Shown here one piece after another: positions 8,254 to 16,152 of a stretch of DNA of 64,000 nt (the first letter of the stretch is position 1; every line of letters starts with the position of its first letter). The position numbers and the translations under genes are program-made. The stretch covers positions 115,738 through 179,737 of the forward strand of contig NZ_QFFM01000002.1 in assembly GCF_003129905.1 (NCBI RefSeq), in the 5' to 3' direction. The notes under the pieces were generated by a model. It had not been told where the DNA came from, did no database searches, and saw only the letters and a program-made list of their open reading frames with translations. The DNA is from Bifidobacterium callitrichidarum (GTDB lineage Bacteria > Actinomycetota > Actinomycetes > Actinomycetales > Bifidobacteriaceae).

Positions 8254-8952
8254 ATGGGACTTGGAAGCGAGCCGGACGCGGCGGGCGTGATCCGCATTGG
8301 CGTGTTGGATAATGATCCGTTCGCGTTGGATGCGATGTGCGCAATGATCTCGGCCATGTCCCGGAATTTCCATGTCGTGTGGGGCACGGGTTCGCCGGCG
8401 GTGGCGATCGAGCACTGCCACAACGCGCATACGCGGCCGGACGTGCTCGTATTGGACATGGCGTTGGGCGGCATCACGGGCGCGGACGTGTGCCGGCGCA
8501 TCCGCCGCAGGACGAGCAAAGTGGGCGTCATCTGCGTCACCTCGTATTCGACGGATGTCTACCGGGCGGAGGCGATCAAAGCCGGCGCGCAGGGACTGCT
8601 CGCCAAGGAACAGCTCAAAACCGACATCGCCGACGCGGTGCGGCGGGCAGCTGCCGGCATGCCGACCGTTGCGCAGGCAGCTTTGGGCTTCCGTGACGCG
8701 GCATCGGCGCATGCGCTGCTGTCCGGCACGGTCCCGGCGAGGATGTCCGAGGACATGAAGGACTCGTTGTCCGCGCGCGAGAAGGACATCCTACGCCTGT
8801 ACGCGCAGCGCCTGACCACCGATGAGATCGCGGCCCGGCTGGGCATTACCAAGGGCAGCGTGTTCACGTACGTGCATCGCGCGGCCGAGAAATTCGGCGT
8901 GGCCAGCCGCAGGGAGGTGCTGGAGGCATGCGCCAGATACGATCTGCTGTAA
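8254..8952 (+). CDS. NarL/LuxR-family response regulator (TCS1)
   Basis: A 232-residue response regulator. The receiver domain has acidic residues Asp19 and Asp21 (VLDNDPF), phospho-acceptor Asp68 (VLVLDMALGG), a Thr-Ser switch (CVTSYS) and Lys118 (LLAKEQ). The C-terminal LuxR-type HTH (about 168-213) reads LSAREKDILRLYAQ through ITKGSVFTYVHRA. An in-frame ATG at 8227 is an alternative start. Its end overlaps the kinase gene by 25 bp, so the pair is cotranscribed. It lies divergent from an exporter operon that has operator site b between them. It is the prime candidate for binding the 20-bp palindrome, which is inference. Confidence 0.9.
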   Translation: MGLGSEPDAAGVIRIGVLDNDPFALDAMCAMISAMSRNFHVVWGTGSPAVAIEHCHNAHTRPDVLVLDMALGGITGADVCRRIRRRTSKVGVICVTSYSTDVYRAEAIKAGAQGLLAKEQLKTDIADAVRRAAAGMPTVAQAALGFRDAASAHALLSGTVPARMSEDMKDSLSAREKDILRLYAQRLTTDEIAARLGITKGSVFTYVHRAAEKFGVASRREVLEACARYDLL

Positions 8953-10127
8953 ACCGGCTTATCGGCCGAGCAGGTTACGGCCACGATCATCCGGTCATCG
9001 CCGTAACCTGCGTGCTGCTGGCTGCGGCCCTCATCGCGGAATACATGGCCCGGGCCACGGCGGATGCCTCCTCGACGGTGAGCGTGCAGCATCTTGCATT
9101 GGTTCTGGTGATGCTCGTCGGTCTGATCGGCGGCATGTTCCGCCCGCGATGGTTCCTGTGGGCGGCGCTCGTGGCCGGGGAGATGCTCATGCTGGCGATG
9201 CCGATGATCACGCCGCTTGCCGTCATCATCACCTGCACCGGGTTCCTCGCCTATCTGGACACATGGTCGGGTGCGATCGCCACCGGCATGCTGCTCATCT
9301 CCACCACGTTCGGTGTCGAACCCAGCAGCGGCCGCCTGCTGGTGGCGACCTTGCAGAACCTCGCATTCTATTGCTTCCCACTAGTGACCGGCCTGTTGCT
9401 GCATATGATGCGGCAACGTGACCATGACTCGTATCTGCTGCGCCGCCAGCAGGAACGCGAGGACACGGCCCGCGACCTGCACGACACCATCAGCAACGAC
9501 CTCGCCTACTTGATCCTGCGCATCGACCACGCCGAAACCAACGGCATGCCCAACAGCGAACCTGAATACCGGCAACAGCTCCGGGAACTACGCGACGCAG
9601 CCGATCGCACTATGACCCACACTCACGAGGTCATCGAATCACTCGAGGAACATGTAGAGCAACAGCCGCAATCACAACCATCGGAACCGCGAATCACGTC
9701 GACGCTTCCGCTGGCACCGGATGCAGATCGTGCCGCCGTGCAGCAGGCGGAACTGCAATCCCTGATCGACGACGAGGAGACAAAACTCGAATCGCTCGGC
9801 TTCACCGGTGACAACCTGCTCGGCGAACTCCGCCGCCCGCTCTCCTTCGACGTGATGCGACTGCTCACGGGCCTGCTGACGGAACTGTACGCGAACATCG
9901 CCAAGCACGCCGACCCGGCCGAATGGTACGCCGTCTCCATCGGCTTCAATGCCGAGGAGACCCGTATCTCCGTCAGCGACACCATCGCCGAACATGACGG
10001 AAAGCTCGGACTGGGCAGCGGCCTCGACCGTTACCGCACCATCATCGAAACCACCAACGGCAGCTTCGCCATCCGCACGGAGCAGCGACACTGGCAACTG
10101 GACGTCTGCATCCCGAGCAGGCCATGA
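8928..10127 (+). CDS. DesK/NarX-type sensor histidine kinase (TCS1)
   Basis: The 399-residue kinase has about five membrane spans in residues 20-160 with almost no extracytoplasmic loop, as in intramembrane sensors. The HisKA_3 H-box is ARDLHDTISNDLAYL with His185. The N-box (TELYANIAKHADP) and the G-box (GLGSGLDRYR) follow in the ATPase domain. It overlaps the response-regulator gene by 25 bp. The lack of a large sensor domain and the neighbouring exporters fit sensing of membrane-active compounds, as for LiaS or BceS-like systems. The signal is not known. Confidence 0.88.
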   Translation: MRQIRSAVNRLIGRAGYGHDHPVIAVTCVLLAAALIAEYMARATADASSTVSVQHLALVLVMLVGLIGGMFRPRWFLWAALVAGEMLMLAMPMITPLAVIITCTGFLAYLDTWSGAIATGMLLISTTFGVEPSSGRLLVATLQNLAFYCFPLVTGLLLHMMRQRDHDSYLLRRQQEREDTARDLHDTISNDLAYLILRIDHAETNGMPNSEPEYRQQLRELRDAADRTMTHTHEVIESLEEHVEQQPQSQPSEPRITSTLPLAPDADRAAVQQAELQSLIDDEETKLESLGFTGDNLLGELRRPLSFDVMRLLTGLLTELYANIAKHADPAEWYAVSIGFNAEETRISVSDTIAEHDGKLGLGSGLDRYRTIIETTNGSFAIRTEQRHWQLDVCIPSRP

Positions 10128-10155
10128 AAACCATCGGCAGGTTCAGCAGCTCGGG

Positions 10156-10431
10156 TTACAAGCGCACAGCCACCAGAGCGATGGCCGCCAAGCCCGCAGC
10201 TATACCAATCCTTGTAGCGAGAAAGGAGTTTGATTTCACGTCGCCTTTCAAAGCCGCAAGCAAAGCCATGACCAACAGCAACATTCCGACGGCTCGGCAA
10301 AGCAAACCCAAGACGCCTCCCGGGATTGCAAATGCGAGAGCCTGCAATGCTACGGATACGCACACCAGGATCACGACCAGTCGTCTGGTACTGCAGTTTT
10401 GCACCGACGTGTTATGAGCGAACTTTCCCAT
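10156..10431 (-). CDS. Small membrane protein under operator site c
   Basis: A 91-residue protein with about three membrane spans (about 18-37, 40-60, 70-90). The ATG at 10431 is chosen because GGAAGTGATC precedes it; a longer frame would start within the promoter. It stands alone on the minus strand between TCS1 and a glycosyltransferase operon. Operator site c and its TTGAAT element lie just upstream. No family is recognised. Confidence 0.65.
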   Translation of the reverse strand: MGKFAHNTSVQNCSTRRLVVILVCVSVALQALAFAIPGGVLGLLCRAVGMLLLVMALLAALKGDVKSNSFLATRIGIAAGLAAIALVAVRL

Positions 10432-10510
10432 TGCGATCACTTCCCTTCCTCGGGACTCGGTTTCATCGCTATATCTATTCAATCCGGGAACGCCCGACGG
10501 TACAACATCA

Positions 10511-10530
10511 CGTCAAGCAATCGCATGACA
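10511..10530 (-). promoter_or_regulatory. 20-bp palindromic operator, site c, with spaced -10
   Basis: In gene sense the site reads TGTCATGCGATTGCTTGACG. TTGAAT follows exactly 28 bp downstream (10482-10477), as at sites a and e. The membrane-protein gene starts 46 bp after this hexamer. Confidence 0.75.
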
Positions 10531-10627
10531 GTGGTTTCAGCGATGGTTTTTAGACCATCCCGTTGTCCTCGCGTCAGTGTTGTTCCTCGGAAGATGCCTT
10601 CAGAGTTTTCTGTTCTGTGAGAACCGG

Positions 10628-12319
10628 TCATCGGCGGTAGGTGATGGCTGCGTTTGCATCACGTTTGATGATGCCGGTTTGCGTCCACTGGTTGGCCGTG
10701 ACGCCAAGGAATCTGTCGTAGTTGCGGGTTGTAGACCAGGACAGTAGTGTGAATCGGTCCGCATTGAGGTTGGCGACGGTTTTCAGCTGCGCAGGGGAAC
10801 CATGCAGCGGCGCGTATCCGCCGCGCTCTGAAACGTCGCCCTTTTCCAAGAAGTAGTAGTACGGGCAGTCGCGGTAGTACCAGTATGCGTCGATGTACGT
10901 GTATTCGTCCTGCGCAACGACCGGCTGCGCGGCCGAACAGGAGACCTGTTGGCTGAGTGCGGACGATCCAGGCGTATCGTTGCGGTCGAAACTATGGTTG
11001 CCACGCACGCCGTACACGATTGTTCCGGCGAAGAGTATCGCAAGGACCATGACGTAGACGAGTACCGCACGACGGCAGCGTAACCGATACGCGATGACGC
11101 ATGCCAGCGCGAACGTGGCATAGAAAAACGGCGCGACCACGCTCAGATAACGTACGGAGAACATGCCGTAGCCGCCGCTGGACAGTTCCTTGACAGCGGA
11201 CCATGCCATCAGGAGCGCAGTCGGTACGGCGAACAGCATGACGATCAGCCCTGCGGCTTCGGTGGATTGCCTCGACACCGTCGTCCGGATTGATTGCTGC
11301 TGTCGTGCAAGGAGACATACTGCACCGAATAGTCCGACGATTGATATCATCACGGCCGCGGCCAGCAGCGAGACGATCGACGGCAGCTCCTTTTCCGTCA
11401 TGCCGAGCAGCATGATGTCGAACGCATTGGCCATACCGGACATGTTCGTGCGCCGACGTACCGGAGGCAGCACGGAGTTGCCGAGTTGACCCAGCAATGC
11501 CGGCATCCACGGCAGGAAGAGGACGACCGATGCGATATAGGCAAACAGCCATCGCCAAGCCGACAATCGTCGCATCCGCCACGAACGCGCAGCCAGCCAG
11601 ATCACATGTGTCAACCACACGAACGCGGTGAGATACAACGTCAACATGCCGAGCGCGACGGTCACGGCGTACGCGCACCACCATGCGATGCGACGATGCC
11701 CGTCAAGGAAGCGACGGATATTCCGGCGATCATCACGTCCGTCAATCGCGTTTCGAGGGCCACGACCGCGTGACTCGATTACGCCGACCGCGTGCAGCAG
11801 CATCACCGTACCGGCCGCGGTCAGCAGCATCGCCGGCGAGTACATGCGCAGCTCGTAGCCGTAACGCAACATGAATCCGCCGCACATGAGCATCGGCATG
11901 CACGCCGTCGCGACGCGATCGCCGAACAGATCACGCATCAGCATGATCAGAACGAACACGGCCAATCCAAGGCATACGCAGTTCGGTATCCGCAGGATCG
12001 CGACGTTATCGCCGGCGATGGGCATCCATGCCTTGAGCAGCAGATAATACAACGGCGGATGCGCGTCTACGGCGGTGAGTGCGATCAGTTCCGATATGGG
12101 TCGACTCGCCAGCATCAGCGAATACTGCTCGTCGAACCACAACGACTGGTTGCGACCCATCAGCCAGCTCAACACAGTCGTCGTCAGCGCGCAGCCAGCG
12201 GCCAGTACAGGAAACAAGCGATGGACGATGGACGCAATGGAACCTGCGCTGCCGTTGTCGGCGCGTCCGCCGACATGTCCGGCTTTCGTATCAGTAGTTT
12301 CGCCGTTCATCGCGATCAT
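10628..12319 (-). CDS. GT-C type membrane glycosyltransferase (PMT/ArnT-like)
   Basis: A 563-residue polytopic protein with about ten or more membrane spans. The first loop contains LWFDEQYSLMLASRP, carrying the acidic residues used by GT-C enzymes, followed by VDAHPPLYYLLLKAW, typical of the GT39/PMT_2 superfamily. Such enzymes transfer sugars from polyprenyl-phosphate donors on the outer face of the membrane. The ATG overlaps the stop of the GT2 gene (ATGA), and that gene would supply the lipid-linked sugar. Acceptor and sugar are unknown. Confidence 0.8.
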   Translation of the reverse strand: MIAMNGETTDTKAGHVGGRADNGSAGSIASIVHRLFPVLAAGCALTTTVLSWLMGRNQSLWFDEQYSLMLASRPISELIALTAVDAHPPLYYLLLKAWMPIAGDNVAILRIPNCVCLGLAVFVLIMLMRDLFGDRVATACMPMLMCGGFMLRYGYELRMYSPAMLLTAAGTVMLLHAVGVIESRGRGPRNAIDGRDDRRNIRRFLDGHRRIAWWCAYAVTVALGMLTLYLTAFVWLTHVIWLAARSWRMRRLSAWRWLFAYIASVVLFLPWMPALLGQLGNSVLPPVRRRTNMSGMANAFDIMLLGMTEKELPSIVSLLAAAVMISIVGLFGAVCLLARQQQSIRTTVSRQSTEAAGLIVMLFAVPTALLMAWSAVKELSSGGYGMFSVRYLSVVAPFFYATFALACVIAYRLRCRRAVLVYVMVLAILFAGTIVYGVRGNHSFDRNDTPGSSALSQQVSCSAAQPVVAQDEYTYIDAYWYYRDCPYYYFLEKGDVSERGGYAPLHGSPAQLKTVANLNADRFTLLSWSTTRNYDRFLGVTANQWTQTGIIKRDANAAITYRR

Positions 12320-13500
12320 GACGGCGTCTTCCCGTCATGAGTCGGACGGACGAAACGAACGTTGCCGGCATCACGACCGTTGATGTTGCCGTCACGCACG
12401 ATGTAGTTCGGCCGGCGCTTGGACTCCAGATACGTGTTCGCCAAATACCGCCCGATGACACCCAGGCACATCAGCTGCAGTCCGCCGATGAATGTGATGA
12501 TGCACGCGAGCGACGGCCAGCCGGCCACCGGGTCGCCGAACATGGCCGCACGCACCGCGATGAAACAGGTTGCTCCGAACGCGACGAGGCACAGCAGCAA
12601 TCCGATGTACGACGCCACGGCCAACGGCACGGTGGAGCATGAGATCAGTCCCTCAATCGCATAGCGGACCAACGCGAAGAAGTTCCAACTGGACCTGCCC
12701 GCGACCCGGCGCGTGTTCGGATAATCGATCCACTCAGTGCGGAACCCCACCCACGCATATAGTCCCTTGGAGAATCGGTTGCGTTCGGTCAGCGACGTCA
12801 GCGCGTTGACTACCCGGCGACGCATCATGCGGTAATCACGCGCACCATCGGGCACATCGACTGGAGACATGGCGTTCATCAGCCGGTAGAACATGTGCGC
12901 ACACATGGATCGGATCGGCGGTTCGCCCGCGCGCGTGGTACGTCGCGTCGCCACGCAGTCGATCGTCGGATTGTCGTCCAGCATTGCGAACATGCGCGGC
13001 AACAATGATGGCGGATCCTGCAGATCGGCGTCCATCACCGCCACGACATCGCCTTGCGCGGCGTCAAGTCCGGCGAGCAGCGCGCCTTCCTTGCCGAAGT
13101 TGCGGGATAGCGAAAGCCAGCGGATTGCGAAGGGCAGAGTTTCTTGGCTGGGCGCGGGGATATCGCTGGTACGGGCTGACGCCGCCAGGTTGCGGCAGGA
13201 CAGTTGCCCATCCGCGGACTGCCGCAGCAACGCTACCGTTCCATCTGTGGAACCATCGTCGACGAGCACCACTTCGGCCGTCGTGCCAGGATACGCCGCC
13301 ATGATCTCACAGACGGCTTGCGCGGCGGATGACAGGAACAGCGGCAGGCATGCCTCCTCGTTATGGCAGGGCACGACGATGGACAGCGTGACCTGCTGTT
13401 CGGGATACGCATCGCCCGCGATATCCATCGCAACATGAGGTTTGCGTTTTACAGAAGCATGAGCGGTGCGGCGATGCTGTGAATACCGTCGATTAACCAT
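12316..13500 (-). CDS. GT2 polyprenyl-phosphate glycosyltransferase (DPM1/GtrB-like)
   Basis: This 394-residue protein has a GT2 catalytic domain. LSIVVPCHNEEACLPLF begins at about residue 38, the first Asp region is VVLVDDGSTDGT, and the DxD motif reads AVMDADLQDPP. Two C-terminal membrane helices (about 278-300 and 313-345) match GtrB/DPM-type enzymes that make polyprenyl-phosphate sugars. The RBS AGAAGG precedes the ATG. It is translationally coupled to the downstream GT-C enzyme, a logical donor-transferase pair for cell-surface glycosylation. Confidence 0.88.
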   Translation of the reverse strand: MVNRRYSQHRRTAHASVKRKPHVAMDIAGDAYPEQQVTLSIVVPCHNEEACLPLFLSSAAQAVCEIMAAYPGTTAEVVLVDDGSTDGTVALLRQSADGQLSCRNLAASARTSDIPAPSQETLPFAIRWLSLSRNFGKEGALLAGLDAAQGDVVAVMDADLQDPPSLLPRMFAMLDDNPTIDCVATRRTTRAGEPPIRSMCAHMFYRLMNAMSPVDVPDGARDYRMMRRRVVNALTSLTERNRFSKGLYAWVGFRTEWIDYPNTRRVAGRSSWNFFALVRYAIEGLISCSTVPLAVASYIGLLLCLVAFGATCFIAVRAAMFGDPVAGWPSLACIITFIGGLQLMCLGVIGRYLANTYLESKRRPNYIVRDGNINGRDAGNVRFVRPTHDGKTPS

Positions 13501-13636
13501 GATCGCGCCTTCTTCCCGTCGGCGAGCGCCACCTTGCGACCCGCCGTATGACTCGTGTCAGTACGATTCCAGTGTGCGTTCGCCGAATCATGGAACATGC
13601 CTGTATCACCCCTGGTTCATCGAGCGCATTACCCTC

Positions 13637-13674
13637 ATTGCCGTTTCAGGGTATGTGGGGGGCGACGTAAGGGG
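13637..13674. repeat. 38-bp imperfect repeat, copy 2
   Basis: This is the partner of 3856-3893 (31 of 38 identities). It lies in the 549-bp gene-poor stretch 13501-14049. That stretch also holds a short stop-terminated fragment ending at 13905 (LGIPTKYGIGIDWND) that I cannot assign, and a tandem TTTGGCYTATGACCC pair near 13920-13952. The stretch looks like remnants of lost genes. Confidence 0.45.
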
Positions 13675-13786
13675 AATCAAGCTGATCCTTGCATCGCCCT
13701 GGTCCGATTGGTTTGGCATATACTCCCCTACTGGAGTTGGCACTCGCACGGATTGCTGAACACTTTCCTTGTAGCGGTTGCGCAGC

Positions 13787-13809
13787 GTTCCGCGACTTTG
13801 AAGCGTTCG
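13787..13809 (+). repeat. 23-bp exact direct repeat, left copy
   Basis: GTTCCGCGACTTTGAAGCGTTCG-type sequence is identical to 14992-15014, which lies inside the 3' end of the ASCH gene. The two copies bracket the Abi-like pseudogene, 1.2 kb apart. Direct repeats of a gene 3' end around a defence gene resemble attachment-site duplications, but no integrase is present. Confidence 0.6.
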
Positions 13810-13977
13810 GCAGCCAAATCGCGCCTCGGCATCCCCACGAAATACGGCATCGGCATCGACTGGAACGACTTCCGCACCCGCGTCGAATGGCAGTCAAACG
13901 ACTAGACCGCCAGACGCACATTTTGGCTTATGACCCCAATTTGGCCTATGACCCATAGCCCAGCTTTATTGCAAAAA

Positions 13978-14024
13978 GAAAAATCCCCGGGGTTTCATGA
14001 TGTTTCGCATGAGTGACGTTCCGG
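13978..14024 (-). terminator. Terminator-like hairpin on the minus strand
   Basis: Read on the minus strand, CCCCGG and CCGGGG arms with a long loop are followed by ATTTTTCTTTTT, a clear T-rich tail. The stem is short (6 bp) and the gene it would terminate is not obvious, since the nearest upstream minus-strand gene is the ASCH gene about 950 bp away. Confidence 0.35.
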
Positions 14025-14049
14025 GGCATTCGCCAGTAGTATATCTGGC

Positions 14050-14742
14050 ATGAGTCCTGAAGGTCAACCCGTCACGTTCGCGGATCTTGAACGATAGTTC
14101 TCAGTCGAGCGTATGAACACCTATGCACGTTCCGCGCAGGCCACCGGCTGCGACGCGGTCGACCTGTACGTATGGAACGGGCGTGTCTCTAAGGCCCTGC
14201 TTGAGGATATCGCGCATGTGGGGGTGCTGTTGCGCAATTTCATGTCCATTCGTCTCTCCAACGCATGCGGGCATGACGATTGGTACAAGGATGACACGAG
14301 GTTTCGATTCAACTCGGCGAGAACGAAGCGGTTCGAGAACTCGATTGACGAGATTGAACGTCAGATACGGTATTCGGGCAAACCGGTCACGCCAGGGCGC
14401 GTAATCGCCGACATGTCGCTTGGCTCATGGTGCTTCCTGCTCTCGTCCAGACTGGAACAGACCGTGTGGAGGGCGCTTCGTGACCCGGCGAACGGCGGCA
14501 TGCCAAATTATCCGTCTCGCAAGCGAGCCATGTTCGAAAGCCACGTCAAGACGATGCGTGACCTGCGTAATCGTCTATCGCATCAGGAGCACATCGTGCT
14601 CGACAACCTTGCCGACGAACACCGCTATCTGGATGAACAGTGCGCCAATCTCCACTGGATTGCCTGCGCCATCGATCCGAAGGCTGCTGATTGGATTCGC
14701 AGCCAATCACGAGTGCCGGCATTACGGGCAACACGTCCCTAA
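14050..14742 (+). pseudogene. Abi-like HEPN protein gene with an internal stop codon
   Basis: From ATG 14050 the frame reads MSPEGQPVTFADLER, then TAG (14095-14097), then FSVERMNTYARSAQ and on to 14742. The continuous protein sense across the stop suggests a nonsense change, probably of a Trp codon. The remaining frame from ATG 14113 gives 209 residues. The C-terminal half has RDLRNRLSHQE, an R-x4-H motif of HEPN ribonuclease-like Abi proteins. Family members abort phage infection or act as toxins. Translation could restart at 14113, so some activity cannot be excluded. The gene is bracketed by 23-bp direct repeats. Confidence 0.65.
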
Positions 14743-14971
14743 CTGCTGTTTCGGTCTGTTAATGGAGTGCAGCGTCGCAGCATCCAAACCGAATCCAGGG
14801 AAGCCGCACTCCAATCAAGGATACGGAAAACGGCCAATCGCGATTTGATGCACCATTGCATCGTTGTTGCACGTCGCAAACGATAGGAACAAAGATGACG
14901 AGGGTTCCGGCGGATTAGTCGTTAACGAAACTAATCTACCGTGTTCTCGCATAGTTCCAATAGCAGGCCTA

Positions 14972-15442
14972 TCAATAGTTGGTCATTTCAAGTTCCGCGA
15001 CTTTGAAGCGTTCGAGCACGACGAGCGTATCGTCGCCGACCGGAAACGCTGGGTCGGCGAAGCAGGAACGGTATTCGGCTGAATTCCAATACGCTTCATG
15101 CGTGCGCCGCCATTGTGCCGCGGTCGTGTCACCTTCGCCTTCGGCCAACGCATGCTGGTCGGTGACGTCAGCCAGACGAACAACGGAGACGTCGGTGGCG
15201 GTCAGCACCGCCACACCATGCTCATCGGAATCGACCAGTACGGAACGATCACCGATGCGGGGCAACGGATCGTTGCATTCCATATAGTCGATCAACAGCG
15301 CGGCTGTGGCGGTCTTCGTGCCGTTGAGGATAAGTCTTACCAGCTGGTCGCGTTCCGGTCCGGGCGCCATGAACTCGGCCTTCGGCAGATTCGCGTATTC
15401 CGACGGCAAAGGCAGACTCGGCTTTGTTACGTCATCATTCAT
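14972..15442 (-). CDS. ASCH-domain protein
   Basis: A 156-residue ASCH protein. The characteristic ILNGTKTATAALL (about 38-50) corresponds to the GxKxxT motif that lines the putative RNA-binding cleft, and the C-terminus (VVLERFKVAEL) is the usual last strand. Family members bind RNA or hydrolyse modified nucleosides such as N4-acetylcytidine; the activity here is not shown. The ATG overlaps the stop of the upstream GNAT gene (ATGA), so the two are coupled. A 23-bp stretch near its 3' end is repeated at 13787-13809. Confidence 0.85.
   Translation of the reverse strand: MNDDVTKPSLPLPSEYANLPKAEFMAPGPERDQLVRLILNGTKTATAALLIDYMECNDPLPRIGDRSVLVDSDEHGVAVLTATDVSVVRLADVTDQHALAEGEGDTTAAQWRRTHEAYWNSAEYRSCFADPAFPVGDDTLVVLERFKVAELEMTNY
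14992..15014 (+). repeat. 23-bp exact direct repeat, right copy (within ASCH 3' end)
   Basis: Identical to 13787-13809. It encodes ERFKVAE near the ASCH C-terminus on the minus strand. An upstream near-palindrome centred on GTTAAC (about 14918-14937) lies in the gap before the ASCH stop; nothing else is seen in 14743-14971. Confidence 0.6.
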
Positions 15443-15957
15443 CGTGCGTCGGTCTCCATGCCCGTGTCGATGCGCGTGTAGTATTCCCGTTCGTTCTCAT
15501 GGTCGATGCGCGCGCCGCAATGCCGCTGCACGGCAAGGCTCGCCGGATTGGTTTTGTGAACGCACAAGTATGCTTCCCTGATGCCGAGTTCGCGCGCCTT
15601 GGCGAGTGTGAGTTTCAGTCCGACGGTCGCGTAACCACGGCCACGGTATTCATGGGCGATGCCATAGCCAATGTGTCCCGGACCGTTACGCAGGAAGTCA
15701 GTGAGCCGGTGGCGCAGGTTGAAGATACCCACGTACTCGCCCTCGTCGTTGACGAGGATGTATTTGGTGGCCGGCACCCAGCCGTCCGGCAACCCGATGC
15801 CCAACGCTTCGTCGCGCAGCTCCTGCACATAGGCGGCGAACCATTCGCGATCCATGCCGGCCGCGGGATTCTCGAATCCCGTCTCCTCCGCCGGGAACTT
15901 CGCGAACAGCTCGAACGCGCGCTCCGGGTCCGCCAGCCAGGTCTCAATCAACCGCAT
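15439..15957 (-). CDS. GNAT-family N-acetyltransferase
   Basis: A 172-residue acetyltransferase. The beta-4 strand and acetyl-CoA loop read GHIGYGIAHEYRGRGYAT (about 95-112), and the C-terminal signature is NPASLAVQRHCGA (about 137-149). The sequence resembles the RimJ-like Acetyltransf_3 branch. A strong GGGGAGG lies 5 bases before the ATG. It is coupled to the ASCH gene by a 4-bp overlap. The substrate is unknown. Confidence 0.87.
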   Translation of the reverse strand: MRLIETWLADPERAFELFAKFPAEETGFENPAAGMDREWFAAYVQELRDEALGIGLPDGWVPATKYILVNDEGEYVGIFNLRHRLTDFLRNGPGHIGYGIAHEYRGRGYATVGLKLTLAKARELGIREAYLCVHKTNPASLAVQRHCGARIDHENEREYYTRIDTGMETDAR

Positions 15958-16152
15958 AGTCGCCTCCCCTACTCCCTTATTACGATGTGGATCACATTAC
16001 ACTCGGCCGGCCGGATCGTCGTGTTCTTGTCTTCTGCTGTCGTCTTTGGTTGACGGATTTCGCGTTGATTGGCGTGAATCGCCGGCGTGTGGTCATCATG
16101 GATGCTGTCTGTCCGGCATGGTGCCGGTCGCGGAGTCCTGTGGTGGTTTGTC

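Noticed and set aside
5902..8952. A 1016-residue plus-strand open frame across the ABC exporter region
   Set aside because: Its first 780 codons are antisense to the exporter genes and have a shadow-like composition; only the last part is the TCS1 response regulator.
13687..13905. Short open frames between the GT2 gene and the Abi-like gene
   Set aside because: No RBS, no domain and mutual overlaps on both strands; only the tail ending at 13905 looks protein-like and cannot be assigned.
13920..13952. Two TTTGGCYTATGACCC units in tandem, considered as a CRISPR or iteron
   Set aside because: Only two imperfect units are present, with no further repeats, spacers or replication genes.
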